Part shown: positions 7,923 to 16,700 of the stretch, one piece after another
Layout: each line of letters starts with the position of its first letter
How positions within the stretch are numbered: the first letter of the stretch is position 1
Assembly (NCBI GenBank): GCA_019119615.1
Contig: DWWQ01000058.1
Coordinates: forward strand, 1-42,254
Direction of reading: 5' to 3'
Length of the DNA: 42,254 bases
DNA from: Candidatus Alistipes stercoravium
Lineage (GTDB): Bacteria > Bacteroidota > Bacteroidia > Bacteroidales > Rikenellaceae
Notes under the pieces: model-generated
What the model was told of the DNA's origin: nothing
Databases searched by the model: none
What the model saw: only the letters and a program-made list of their open reading frames with translations
Made by a program: the position numbers and the translations under genes

Positions 7923-8733
7923 GGTGGTATTTCAAAAGTCCCTCTGCGGGTGATTCGATGATGTCTTGTACTTCGTATCCGGCCTTGCGGAGCGCTTCGC
8001 GCAACGGCGCCTCGAAATGGGCGGCGATGCCGCCGACGAACGAGACGGGCAGCCCTTTGGGGTAGCGGCTCAGGTTGCGCTCGGCAAAGTCTCCGAACGA
8101 GCGGTTCACCATCTCCCGTACCTCCGGCGTGTCGATGTGCGAGAGGATGAAGGGTGCGAACGAGGCCAGGAAGCGGTTGGCGAAGGGTTCGTTGTAGACG
8201 CGGCGGACGATCTCCTCGTAGGTGAGTCCCGTCGTCGCGAGAAACTCTTCGCGCAGGGGAATGTGCTCCTTGAAGATGCCGTTCACGAGGTTGCGGCCCA
8301 GTACGGCGCCCGAGCCTTCGTCGCCGAGGATGTAGCCCAGGGCCGAGACGTTGTGCAGCACCTCGCCGCCGCGGCAGTGGCACGAGTTGGCGCCGGTGCC
8401 GAGGATGCAGGCGATGCCCTCTTCGCGGCCGAACAGGGCGCGGGCCGCGCCGAGCAGGTCGGATTGTACGGAGATCTCCGGAGCGTGGAAACGCGCCTCG
8501 AGCTCGCGGCGGAGCTTCTCATTGGCCGCGGGAAAGGCCGGGCTGCAGCCGGCGCTATAGATGTATACGGCCTCCACGGGCCCGCATTCGGGTACTGCGG
8601 AGAGGGTCTCCCGGATCTGCTCGGGGGTGTGTTGGATGGCATTGATGCCGCGGGTCCGTACCGAGGTGGTCTTCTCGCCGTCGTGAAGAAGCCAGGTGCA
8701 TTTGGTCGATCCGCTGTCTGCTATGATAATCAT
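7912..8733 (-). CDS. murK: BadF/BadG-type sugar kinase, probable N-acetylmuramic acid kinase
   Basis: A 273-residue ASKHA-fold kinase of the BadF/BadG/BcrA/BcrD family, with the phosphate-1 motif IADSGSTKCTW at the N-terminus, LGTGANS in the middle and GDEGSGAVLG (phosphate-2) beyond it. The overlap with murQ makes MurNAc (and GlcNAc) phosphorylation the likely reaction, by analogy with the MurK-MurQ pair of Tannerella forsythia; a plain GlcNAc kinase is the alternative. I chose the ATG at 8733 (MIIIADSGSTK). Longer starts at 8751 and 8778 would place the promoter box 8739-8746 inside the gene and add residues the family lacks. No MurNAc transporter gene is adjacent. Confidence 0.85.
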   Translation of the reverse strand: MIIIADSGSTKCTWLLHDGEKTTSVRTRGINAIQHTPEQIRETLSAVPECGPVEAVYIYSAGCSPAFPAANEKLRRELEARFHAPEISVQSDLLGAARALFGREEGIACILGTGANSCHCRGGEVLHNVSALGYILGDEGSGAVLGRNLVNGIFKEHIPLREEFLATTGLTYEEIVRRVYNEPFANRFLASFAPFILSHIDTPEVREMVNRSFGDFAERNLSRYPKGLPVSFVGGIAAHFEAPLREALRKAGYEVQDIIESPAEGLLKYHHGK

Positions 8734-8738
8734 GAGCC

Positions 8739-8746
8739 CAAAGGTA
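8739..8746 (-). promoter_or_regulatory. -7 box of the murK-murQ unit, 5 bases from the start codon
   Basis: On the minus strand TACCTTTG matches TAnnTTTG exactly. Only five bases separate it from the ATG at 8733-8731, which would give a transcript with almost no leader. No good -33 box is seen. Confidence 0.5.
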
Positions 8747-8814
8747 GCCATTATTTCCCGAATGTGAAAAAAATGCACAAACTAAATTTTTTCGTTCTAA
8801 AACTATAAAAAATA

Positions 8815-8845
8815 GTTGCATGTCCGGATTTTTTATTTACCTTTG
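8815..8845 (+). promoter_or_regulatory. Promoter of the blaI-like/M56 unit
   Basis: GTTG at 8815-8818 and TACCTTTG at 8838-8845 are 19 bases apart. The box lies 99 bases before the ATG at 8945, leaving a leader in which a BlaI-type operator could sit; I see no long palindrome there. Confidence 0.65.
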
Positions 8846-8944
8846 CGGTAGACAGGTCCGGGAATGTTGTGTCAAGGAATCTGTCGGAAGTAAAAAAATT
8901 GATGTTGCCGGGTTTCGGCGACAGACGATGCGGAATAATATAAT

Positions 8945-9310
8945 ATGGAAAAGCTGACACGACGTGAAGAGGAGCTGATGCGCTGCTTCTGGGAGCGGGG
9001 ACCGCTCTTCGTGCGGGAACTGGTGGCGATGGCCCCCGATCCCAAGCCTCATTTCAATACGATTTCGACCATGGTGCGGGCCCTTGAGACCAAGGGCTAT
9101 GTAGGGCACACCGCCTACGGGAGCACCTATCAATATTATCCCCTGGTGAGCGAGGAGGCATTCTCTCGCTCGACGCTCGGCAGCGTCATCAGCCGCTATT
9201 TCGAGAACTCCTATATGGGGGCCGTTTCGGCATTGGTCGAGGAGGAGAAGATCTCGGTCGAGGAGCTGCGCGAACTGATTGCCCGCATCGAAACGAAAAA
9301 CGCAAAGTAG
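8945..9310 (+). CDS. BlaI/MecI/CopY-family repressor
   Basis: A 121-residue winged-helix repressor. The N-terminal helix segment LTRREEELMRCFWERGPLFVRELV and the recognition segment PHFNTISTMVRALETKGYV (about residues 37-55) are typical of BlaI/MecI; the C-terminal third (VSALVEEEKISVEELRELIARI) is the dimerisation part. Family members repress their own operon and are inactivated by proteolysis triggered by the partner M56 membrane protein, whose gene begins 2 bases after this one ends. No beta-lactamase gene is present, so the regulon is unknown and antibiotic resistance should not be assumed. Bacteroidota have many such pairs linked to envelope functions. Confidence 0.93.
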   Translation: MEKLTRREEELMRCFWERGPLFVRELVAMAPDPKPHFNTISTMVRALETKGYVGHTAYGSTYQYYPLVSEEAFSRSTLGSVISRYFENSYMGAVSALVEEEKISVEELRELIARIETKNAK

Positions 9311-9312
9311 CC

Positions 9313-11121
9313 ATGCAAACCTTTCTGCCCTATCTGCTGAAAGCGGCCGCCTGTCTGGCGGTCTTCTGGACCTTCTTCCGGGTCATGTTGAGCCGCACGA
9401 CCCTCTACCGGTTCAACCGGCTGGTGCTGCTCGCCGGAACGGCCCTTGCCATGCTGCTGCCGCTCTGCGTCATCACCCGTTATCGCGAGATACCGGTAAT
9501 GCCCGAACTGCCGCAGGTCGTCTCCGCGGCACCGGCGCCGGAGGTCTCGGCGCCCGCGTTTTCGTGGCAGACGGTTGCAGCCGTGCTTTTCGGTGCGGGA
9601 GCGGTCGCCACGGGATTGCATACACTCTGGTCGCTGGGCTGCGTGGCCCGGCTGGTCGGCCGCGGACGCCGTGAGCGGCTGACGGACGGTGTCGTGCTGG
9701 TGCGTACCTCGCGGGCCGTGTCGCCCTTCAGCTGGGGACGCTATATCGTGCTTCCGGAGCGGTTGGAGGCTGCCGACGAGACGTCGATCCTGCTGCATGA
9801 ACGGGCCCACCTGCGTTTGGGCCATACGTTCGACCTGCTGTGGATGGATGCGGTATGCCTGCTGCAGTGGTTCAACCCGGCCGTGTGGCTGCTGCGGCGC
9901 GAACTGCGCGAGGTGCACGAATATGAGGCCGATGCGGCCGTGCTGGCGGCCGGTGCGGATGCACGCGCCTATCAGATGCTATTGATAAAAGAAGCTGCCG
10001 GCGGGAGGTGGTACTCAGTCGCCAACAGCTTCAATCACAGTAAACTTAAAAACCGTATTACCATGATGTTGCGTAAAAGATCTTCGCGGTGGGCCGGAGC
10101 CCGTGCGCTTCTGCTCCTGCCGCTTGTGGGCGTGGCCCTCGGGGCCTTTGCCGAGACCCGTTATGTCATTTCCGATGACAAAGATAAGAAAGAAAACGTT
10201 ACGGTCCGCATCGAACGGTCGAAACGTTCGACCGCGGAAGCCCGGGACAAACTGCAGTTTTGGGCCGACACGGTCTGCGTCGAGGGGTCGAAACTTTTGA
10301 TCTCGGGAGCACAGGACGATCCGCTGGTTCTGGTCAATGGGAAGCCGGTCTCCTCGCTCGACGAGGTGCCGGTGGATCAGGTCAAGTCGATAACCGTCAT
10401 CAAGGACTCCGTCGCAGCGGTGAAGTATGGCCCGAAAGCCGTCCATGGCGTGGTGCTCATTGATTTGGGTCAGGATCCGGAGGAGTTTGCTCAAAGTATG
10501 GCCAGGCTGGGCATTCAGGCCGGCGATGCGGGCCTGATGGCTGCCGTGGCGGCGCTGAAGGCTACCCGCGATCAGATTCCGGAGGAGGAGTATGCCGAAG
10601 CGATGGAAAAGATTCGTGCGGCCCGTGCCGAAATGAAGACTTCGATGGAGCGCGGCGAATGGCTGCGGCTGCGGGATTCGAGTTACTTCGACAGTGCCGA
10701 ATGGAAGGAGGCGCAGAAGAAGCTCGAAGCGGTCGGGGATTATTTCGACAGCGACGAGTGGAAGGAGGCGCAGAAAAAACTGGAAGCAGTCGGGGAGTAT
10801 TTCGACAGTGAGGAGTGGCAGGAGGCCCAGCGCAAGATGGAGACTCTGGACAAGTTCTCCGACCAGCTCTCGGGCCGGATAGATGCTGCAGTCGTTCCCT
10901 CGTCGGGCTCGCATATCATTATCGGGAACGCTTCGGTCGGTAAGGATACCTTTGCCGGAATGAAGATCTATATCGACGGCGAGGAGGCCTCGTCGGAGGA
11001 GGTCGATCGGCTCGAACCCGAAAAGATCCGCAGCGTGGAGGTGTGCACGGGCAAGAAGGCCGTGCGCCGCTACGGGGAACAGGCCGCTGAAGGTGTGGTG
11101 GAAATCAAGACGCGCAAATAG
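9313..11121 (+). CDS. M56 (BlaR1-like) membrane metallopeptidase with TonB-plug-like and repeat modules
   Basis: A 602-residue integral membrane protein, partner of the BlaI-like repressor. Membrane helices lie at about residues 5-25, 35-55, 85-110 and 262-280. The zinc peptidase motif HERAH is at 162-166, with EYEAD at 203-207 giving the likely third ligand. There is no penicillin-binding sensor. Instead the region after the last helix, presumably periplasmic, carries two segments that resemble the plug of TonB-dependent receptors (about 340-387 and 552-602, both with a YGxxAxxGVV pattern). Between them are three tandem 19-residue repeats (458-514). The signal is unknown; a link to SusC-like receptors or TonB is a guess. 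Start chosen at the ATG 2 bases after blaI. Confidence 0.85.
   Translation: MQTFLPYLLKAAACLAVFWTFFRVMLSRTTLYRFNRLVLLAGTALAMLLPLCVITRYREIPVMPELPQVVSAAPAPEVSAPAFSWQTVAAVLFGAGAVATGLHTLWSLGCVARLVGRGRRERLTDGVVLVRTSRAVSPFSWGRYIVLPERLEAADETSILLHERAHLRLGHTFDLLWMDAVCLLQWFNPAVWLLRRELREVHEYEADAAVLAAGADARAYQMLLIKEAAGGRWYSVANSFNHSKLKNRITMMLRKRSSRWAGARALLLLPLVGVALGAFAETRYVISDDKDKKENVTVRIERSKRSTAEARDKLQFWADTVCVEGSKLLISGAQDDPLVLVNGKPVSSLDEVPVDQVKSITVIKDSVAAVKYGPKAVHGVVLIDLGQDPEEFAQSMARLGIQAGDAGLMAAVAALKATRDQIPEEEYAEAMEKIRAARAEMKTSMERGEWLRLRDSSYFDSAEWKEAQKKLEAVGDYFDSDEWKEAQKKLEAVGEYFDSEEWQEAQRKMETLDKFSDQLSGRIDAAVVPSSGSHIIIGNASVGKDTFAGMKIYIDGEEASSEEVDRLEPEKIRSVEVCTGKKAVRRYGEQAAEGVVEIKTRK
10684..10854 (+). repeat. 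Three tandem 57-base repeats inside the M56 gene
   Basis: Units at 10684-10740, 10741-10797 and 10798-10854 encode 19 residues each, beginning YFDSxEW and continuing (K/Q)EAQ(K/R)K. The first two differ at only two residues; the third is more divergent. The units are amphipathic, charged and probably helical. The array keeps the reading frame, so unit number could change without breaking the gene. Confidence 0.9.
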
Positions 11122-11123
11122 AC

Positions 11124-11190
11124 CGGAAACAAATAAAAAGTTCACGTTCGGAGGCGGGGTCGTCGGTCAGCGGCTCCGTTTCCGTTTTTT
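11124..11190 (+). terminator. Possible terminator after the M56 gene
   Basis: CGGAAAC at 11124-11130 pairs with GTTTCCG at 11178-11184, and an inner CGGAG (11149-11153) can pair with CTCCG (11174-11178). TTTTTT follows at 11185-11190. The loop is long, so this is a moderate call. Confidence 0.4.
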
Positions 11191-11209
11191 GCAGGGTCGT
11201 TGCGGGCGG

Positions 11210-13087
11210 TTATTCGAAGTCCACGATTTCGGGACGTGTCGGCCGGTAGCGGTACTGTTCCAGGCGGGTGGTGTTCGACAGCCGGAAATATTCGCTTTCG
11301 ACCAGTCCGGGTTTCCCGAGTGCCAGTCCCAGCCGGATCTGGATCGTGTTGAAAACAAGTCGTTCGTTGCGCAGCCGGATACCGATGCCGAACGAGGTGT
11401 AGAATTCGTTCTTGAAGATGTTGGGCGAGTATCCGAGCAACCCGAAGTCGGCGAAGCCGAACAGCGCGATGCGGAATCCCAGAGGCTGGTAGGGGGTGAA
11501 GAGCACGGTTTCGGTATTCAGGATCATGCGGTTCGTGCCCAGGAGATGCTCCTTGAGGGCCTGGAGCCCGTTTTCATCGGTGAAACGGATGCATTCGTCG
11601 CTTCCCGAGAGGCGGTTCCATCCCTGTGTGTAGTTGAGCGAGAGGAACTGGCGGATACGGCTGCGGCGGAACATGAACAGATTGGAAAACCAGCTCAGAT
11701 CGATATCCACGGCGCTGCGCCGCCACATGCCGCTCTCCAGATTGATGTAGCTGCCGAGCGTGAAGCCGCCCATGATATAGCCGATCGAGCGGAAACCTCC
11801 CGTCTGGTAGGTCAGGCCGAGGTACATGTTATCTTCGAACTCTCCCCAGGAGTAGCCGCTGACCACTTCGGCCTTGTAGCCTGTGGCCAGATACTCGCGG
11901 GTACCGAATCCGTACATCATGTTGGCCGTATAGAAACGCTCGCGGTAGAATCCCGCGCCCATCAGGAAAACCTCTTGGTTGTGCAGGGCCGGATTGAAGT
12001 CCGGGCGCACTTCCGGGCGGAGACTGTTATCCCGGAAGTTGTAATGCCCCGTAACGTAAATGCTCGAACGAAGCGACGGCAGGTAATGCGAATAGCCGCC
12101 CCATGCGTCGAAGTTCCGCAACTTGACCAGTTGCGAGGTGTCCGTCGCGATCATGTAGCGCTTCGCCTTGTTGTTGCTGTAGGAGATGCCCAGTTCGTAA
12201 TCCGTGGGCCGGAGAAATTCGCGGCGCATACCCACCTCGAAGGTCGAACTGTAGAAGTCGCGTCCGGCCGTCAGATCAGCCGTATAGAAGGTCCCGAGCA
12301 GGTTCGGGATCTGGTATTCGACCATGTTGCCGCCGTAGGAGAAGTCCTCGCGGCTGAAATTCGTCATCAGTTTCAGGCTGTTGCCCCATCCGAAGATGTT
12401 GGCATCGGAGACGCCGACCATCGTGCGCCCTTCGGAATGAAGCGCTCCGTCGGCCGAGATGGTCCAGCTGTCGCGCGTGGAGATATGGAGATTGACGCGT
12501 GTCGAGTCGAGCGAATCGGGCCTGACGGCGATATCGACGTCGGCGATGTAGCTGCGCGACCGCAGCAGCTGCTTGTTGCGGACGACAAGCTGCGGATCGA
12601 GACGGTCGCCCGTGCGGAAGAGCAGGTCGCGGCGGATGACCCGTTCGCGCGTGAGGACATGCAGCTTGTTTCCCGTGCGTTCGAACCAGTTGCCGTCGGG
12701 ATCGAATACCTGCTGGCGGTCGATGGTGATTTCACCGATCGTCTTGCCTTCGTAAGGAGCCAGCAAGCGGCTTTCGTCGAGGACCTGCCCGCTGTTCGTC
12801 GTGTCGCGTACGGGACGGACGAAAAGCATCTGGTAGAGCAGGCGGGGAACCTTTCGGCGCCCGGTTTTCGAACGGATGCTGTCGTAGAGCCGTTCGTTGC
12901 GCTCCCGGGCTTCGGGGTTATGGATCCGGGCGCTGTCGGGAGTGAAGCGTTGCGGCGTGCGGAGATTGCGGGTGCTGTCGATAAAATTTTTCTTGGGTGC
13001 GCGCGTGTCGGGGCCCGCATTGTGGGCGTAGGAAGCGGATGCCGCCGTCGCAAACAGCAGAAAAAATATGCAGACCCGAACTAACAT
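11210..13087 (-). CDS. POTRA-containing outer-membrane beta-barrel protein (BamA/TamA-like)
   Basis: A 625-residue secreted protein. Residues 1-21 form a signal peptide (hydrophobic FFLLFATAASASYA). A basic Pro/Arg-rich stretch follows, then a POTRA-like domain at about 115-205 (GKTIGEITIDRQQVFD through TRERVIRRDLLFRTGDRLD to VNLHISTRD). The rest has alternating polar/aromatic strands typical of a 16-stranded barrel. This resembles Omp85-superfamily proteins, but with only about one POTRA unit, so it is not the main BamA; substrate and role are unknown. It does not end in the usual aromatic residue (last residues DFE). It is convergent with the M56 gene. The promoter box sits 5 bases before the ATG, and the signal peptide leaves no later start. 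Confidence 0.75.
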   Translation of the reverse strand: MLVRVCIFFLLFATAASASYAHNAGPDTRAPKKNFIDSTRNLRTPQRFTPDSARIHNPEARERNERLYDSIRSKTGRRKVPRLLYQMLFVRPVRDTTNSGQVLDESRLLAPYEGKTIGEITIDRQQVFDPDGNWFERTGNKLHVLTRERVIRRDLLFRTGDRLDPQLVVRNKQLLRSRSYIADVDIAVRPDSLDSTRVNLHISTRDSWTISADGALHSEGRTMVGVSDANIFGWGNSLKLMTNFSREDFSYGGNMVEYQIPNLLGTFYTADLTAGRDFYSSTFEVGMRREFLRPTDYELGISYSNNKAKRYMIATDTSQLVKLRNFDAWGGYSHYLPSLRSSIYVTGHYNFRDNSLRPEVRPDFNPALHNQEVFLMGAGFYRERFYTANMMYGFGTREYLATGYKAEVVSGYSWGEFEDNMYLGLTYQTGGFRSIGYIMGGFTLGSYINLESGMWRRSAVDIDLSWFSNLFMFRRSRIRQFLSLNYTQGWNRLSGSDECIRFTDENGLQALKEHLLGTNRMILNTETVLFTPYQPLGFRIALFGFADFGLLGYSPNIFKNEFYTSFGIGIRLRNERLVFNTIQIRLGLALGKPGLVESEYFRLSNTTRLEQYRYRPTRPEIVDFE

Positions 13088-13092
13088 TGCAT

Positions 13093-13100
13093 CAAAGATA
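13093..13100 (-). promoter_or_regulatory. -7 box of the barrel-protein gene, 5 bases from the start codon
   Basis: On the minus strand TATCTTTG matches TAnnTTTG. Five bases separate it from the ATG at 13087-13085, as in the murK case. Upstream is an A8 run; no TTTG at the -33 position. Confidence 0.5.
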
Positions 13101-13215
13101 CGTTTTTTTTCGCCGAATTTGTAGGAAAAAGGGGATTCGATACCCGGAAATCCGCAAAAAAGGGTGTGCCGTATGGCCTTTGGGGTTCAGTTTTTGGCGG
13201 ATGCAGCCCTTCGGG

Positions 13216-13255
13216 AAAAGCAAGGCCCCCGATGGATTTCCATCGGGGGCCTTGC
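13216..13255 (-). terminator. Terminator of the dksA-like gene
   Basis: A perfect inverted repeat with arms 13220-13236 and 13239-13255 (17 base pairs, 2-base centre). On the minus strand the stem is followed by TTTT (13219-13216). It ends about 40 bases downstream of the dksA-like stop codon. Confidence 0.8.
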
Positions 13256-13294
13256 AACTGTTTTCGGACCGGTTCCGATCGGGGCGGGGCCCTT

Positions 13295-13675
13295 TTATTT
13301 CCGGCTCTCCTTGGCCTCGATACACTCCGTGGCGTGCGGAACCTTCATCAGACGCTCCTTGGGAATGAGCTTTCCGGTGGTCTTGCAGATGCCGTAGGTC
13401 TTGTTTTCGATGCGGACGAGGGCCATCTCCAGGTTGCGGATGAACTTCATCTGATGGGCGGCCAGACGGCCGCTCTCCTCCTTCGAGAGGGTGGCGGCAC
13501 CCTCCTCGAGGACCTTGAAGGTCGGCGAGGTGTCTTCCGTATCGTTGTCTGCCGTATGCGTGATGGTAGCGCGCAGCAGCTCGTAGTCCGCACGCGCACT
13601 TTCGAGCTTTTTCAGGATCAGCTGCTTGAACTCCTCGAGTTCGGCATCGCTGTACCGTGTTCTTTCGTCTGCCAT
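13295..13675 (-). CDS. DksA/TraR-family regulator with degenerate zinc finger
   Basis: A 126-residue protein of the DksA/TraR family, which bind the RNA polymerase secondary channel and alter promoter choice with ppGpp. The N-terminal half is a charged coiled coil (YSDAELEEFKQLILKKLESA and onward). The C-terminal finger begins YGICKTTGKLIPKERL and ends ATECIEAK. The canonical C-x2-C-x17-C-x2-C set is reduced to two cysteines: positions 1 and 3 are Cys, positions 2 and 4 are Thr and Ala. Two-Cys DksA relatives exist in other bacteria and can work without zinc, so this is not proof of inactivity. A -7-like box with one mismatch (AATATTTG on the minus strand, 13711-13718) lies 35 bases upstream. 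Confidence 0.9.
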   Translation of the reverse strand: MADERTRYSDAELEEFKQLILKKLESARADYELLRATITHTADNDTEDTSPTFKVLEEGAATLSKEESGRLAAHQMKFIRNLEMALVRIENKTYGICKTTGKLIPKERLMKVPHATECIEAKESRK

Positions 13676-13759
13676 AGTCGTATCGCTTAATGGGTTTATG
13701 TAAAATTAAGCAAATATTCCGAATCCACCAAATTTTACGGGCAGAATCTCCGCGGGGCG

Positions 13760-16700
13760 TCAGATCCTCGTTACGGCGATCTGCAGGGGTTCCTCGTCGA
13801 GATCCGAGGCGACGACGACCGCACCTGTCGGTGCATCGGAGGTGCGCACCTCCACGGCAAGGGTCTGCGAGGCGATGTAGTCCGCGAAGCGGGCGACACT
13901 CTCCATGACGGCCGGTTTGCTTTCGATCTCCACGCGGATCTTGTCCGTAACCTCAAATCCCGACTCCTTGCGGATATTCTGGATGCGGTTGATCAATTCG
14001 CGTGCCACGCCTTCGGCCTTCAGTTCGTCGGTGAGGGTGATGTCGAGCGCCACGGTGAGTTTGCCCTCCGAGGCGACGAGCCACCCGGGCATGTCCTCCG
14101 AGGTGATCTCGAAGTCGGCGGGCGTTACGGTGATCTGCTCGCCGCCGATCTCGAGCACCGTTTCGGGTGCGGCCTCGATCTGCGCGATGCGCTCCTGCGA
14201 GAACTCCGCGGTCATCGCGGCGATCTGTTTCATGTATTTTCCGTAACGCGGGCCGAGGGTCTTGAAGTTGGGCTTGATACGCTTGGTGATGATGCCCGTG
14301 GTATCTTCGATAAGCTCCACCTGCTTGACGTTCACCTCGTTCATGATGAGGTTCTTGACGGCGGCGATATGTTCGGCCATCGTGGGGTCGAGCACCGGGA
14401 TGAGGATCTTCATGAGCGGCTGGCGCACCTTGATCGATACCTTGCGGCGCAGGGCCAGGACCATCGACGAGACCTTCTGGGCCAGCGACATCATCTCCTC
14501 GAGACGCGTGTCGATGCATCCCTCGTCGGCCTTCGGGAAGGCGGCCAGGTGAACCGATTCGTCCGTATGGCGGCCGCTCACGGCATTCAGGTCCGTGAAG
14601 ATGCGGTCGGAGATGAACGGTGCGAAGGGTGCCGAGAGCAGCGCGACGGTCTCCAGACAGGCGTAGAGCGTCTGGTAGGCTGCCAGCTTGTCCTCCGACA
14701 TGCCGCCGCCCCAGAAACGCTTGCGGTTCAGGCGGACGTACCAGTTCGAGAGGTTCTCGCCGACGAACTCCTGGATGGCGCGGGCCGCCGGGGTCGGGTC
14801 GTAGTTTTCCAGCGCGTCGGTTACCTCCCTGACGAGCGTATTCAGGAGCGAGATGATCCAGCGGTCGATCTCCGGGCGGCGCTCCAGCGGCACCTCGGGC
14901 TCCTTGCCGGTGAAACCGTCCACATTGGCGTAGAGGGCGAAGAACGAGTAAGTGTTGTAGAGCGTGCCGAAGAACTTGCGGCGCACCTCGTCCACGCCGT
15001 CCTTGTCGAACTTGAGGTTGTCCCAGGGCTGCGAGTTGGAGATCATGTACCACCGCACGGCATCGGGGCCGAACTTGTCCATCACTTCGAACGGATCGAC
15101 GGCGTTACCCAGGCGTTTCGACATCTTGTTGCCGTTCTTGTCGAGCACCAGGCCGTTCGAGATGATGTTCTTGAAGGCCACCGAGTCGAAGAGCATCGTG
15201 GCGATGGCGTGCAGCGTGAAGAACCAGCCGCGGGTCTGATCGACGCCTTCGGCGATGAAGTCGGCGGGATAGACCTCCCCGAAATCCTCCTTGTGCTCGA
15301 AGGGATAGTGCACCTGGGCATAGGGCATGGCGCCCGAGTCGAACCAGACGTCGATCAGGTCGGGTTCGCGGCGCATCGGCTCGCCCTTCGACGAGACGAG
15401 GACGATCGAATCGACATAGGGACGGTGCAGGTCGATGCGCTCGGTCGAGTAGTTCTCCTTCGACATGTCGCCGACCTTGAAATTCTTGTAGGGATTCTCG
15501 CTCATGACGTCTGCGGCCACCGACTTCTCGATTTCGGCGATGAGCTCCCCGACCGAACCGATGCACTTGAGTTCCGAACGGTCCTCCGTAGCCCAGATCG
15601 GCAGCGGGGTGCCCCAGAAACGCGAACGCGAGAGGTTCCAGTCGTTGAGGTTCTCGAGCCACTTTCCGAAGCGGCCCGTACCGGTCGATTCGGGCTTCCA
15701 GCGGATCGTGCCGTTGAGCTCGATCATCCGCTCCTTGAGCGCCGTGGTGCGGATGAACCACGAGTCGAGCGGGTAGTAGAGCACGGGTTTGTCCGTACGC
15801 CAGCAGTGCGGGTAGTTGTGGACATGCTTCTCGATCTTGAAGGCCTTCGAGGCGGCCTTCATCTTCATGCAGATGTAGACGTCGAGCGATTCGGCCGCAG
15901 CGGCGGCCTTCTCGTCGTATTTGCCGTCCACGGTGAACTGCGGGTCGTAGGCGTTCTTCACCCAGCGGCCCTCGTACTCCTTGTAGGCCTCCGTATCGAC
16001 GCATTCGCGGACGAAGCGCTCGTCAAGCTCCTCCATGAGGTAGAACTTGCCCTGCAGGTCCACCATCGGGCGCGTCTCGCCCTTGCGGTTGATCATGAAG
16101 AGCGAGGGGATGCCCGCGGCGCGTGCCACGAAGGCGTCGTCGGCACCGAACGTCGGGGCGATGTGCACGATACCCGTACCGTCCTCGACGGTAACGTAGT
16201 CGCCCGGGATGACCCGGAAGGCCTTCTCGGAGGCGTCGTGCCAGTTGCCGTCGGCATCCGTCTCGACGGGCTTCACCCACGGCAGCAGCTGCTCGTAGTG
16301 CATGCCCACGAGTTCCGGGCCCTTGTATTCACCGACGACCTGGAAGGGGATGAGCTTGTCGCCGGGCTTGTACTCCTCGAGGGCGATTCCCTCGGCCTTT
16401 TTGTTGAAGTGGGCGTAGAGCAGTGCCTTGGCCAGCACGACGGTCATCTTCTCGCCCGTGTAGCCGTTCCAGGTGCGGACGGCGACGTAGTCGATCTTCG
16501 GACCCACGCAGAGCGCCGTATTCGACGGAAGGGTCCACGGCGTGGTGGTCCAGGCCAGAAAGTAGGGCGTGCCCCAGCCCTCCATCTCGGGCTTCGGGTC
16601 GCGGATGCGGAACTGTCCCACGACGGTCGTATCCTTCACGTCGCGGTAGCAGCCCGGCTGGTTCAGCTCGTGCGTCGAAAGGCCCGTACCGGCGGCCGGC

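Noticed and set aside
10684..10854. CRISPR-like array
   Set aside because: The 57-base repeats are directly adjacent, in frame and coding; there are no spacers or cas genes.
8945..11121. Beta-lactam resistance operon
   Set aside because: BlaI and M56 proteins are present, but there is no beta-lactamase or penicillin-binding gene and no penicillin sensor domain.
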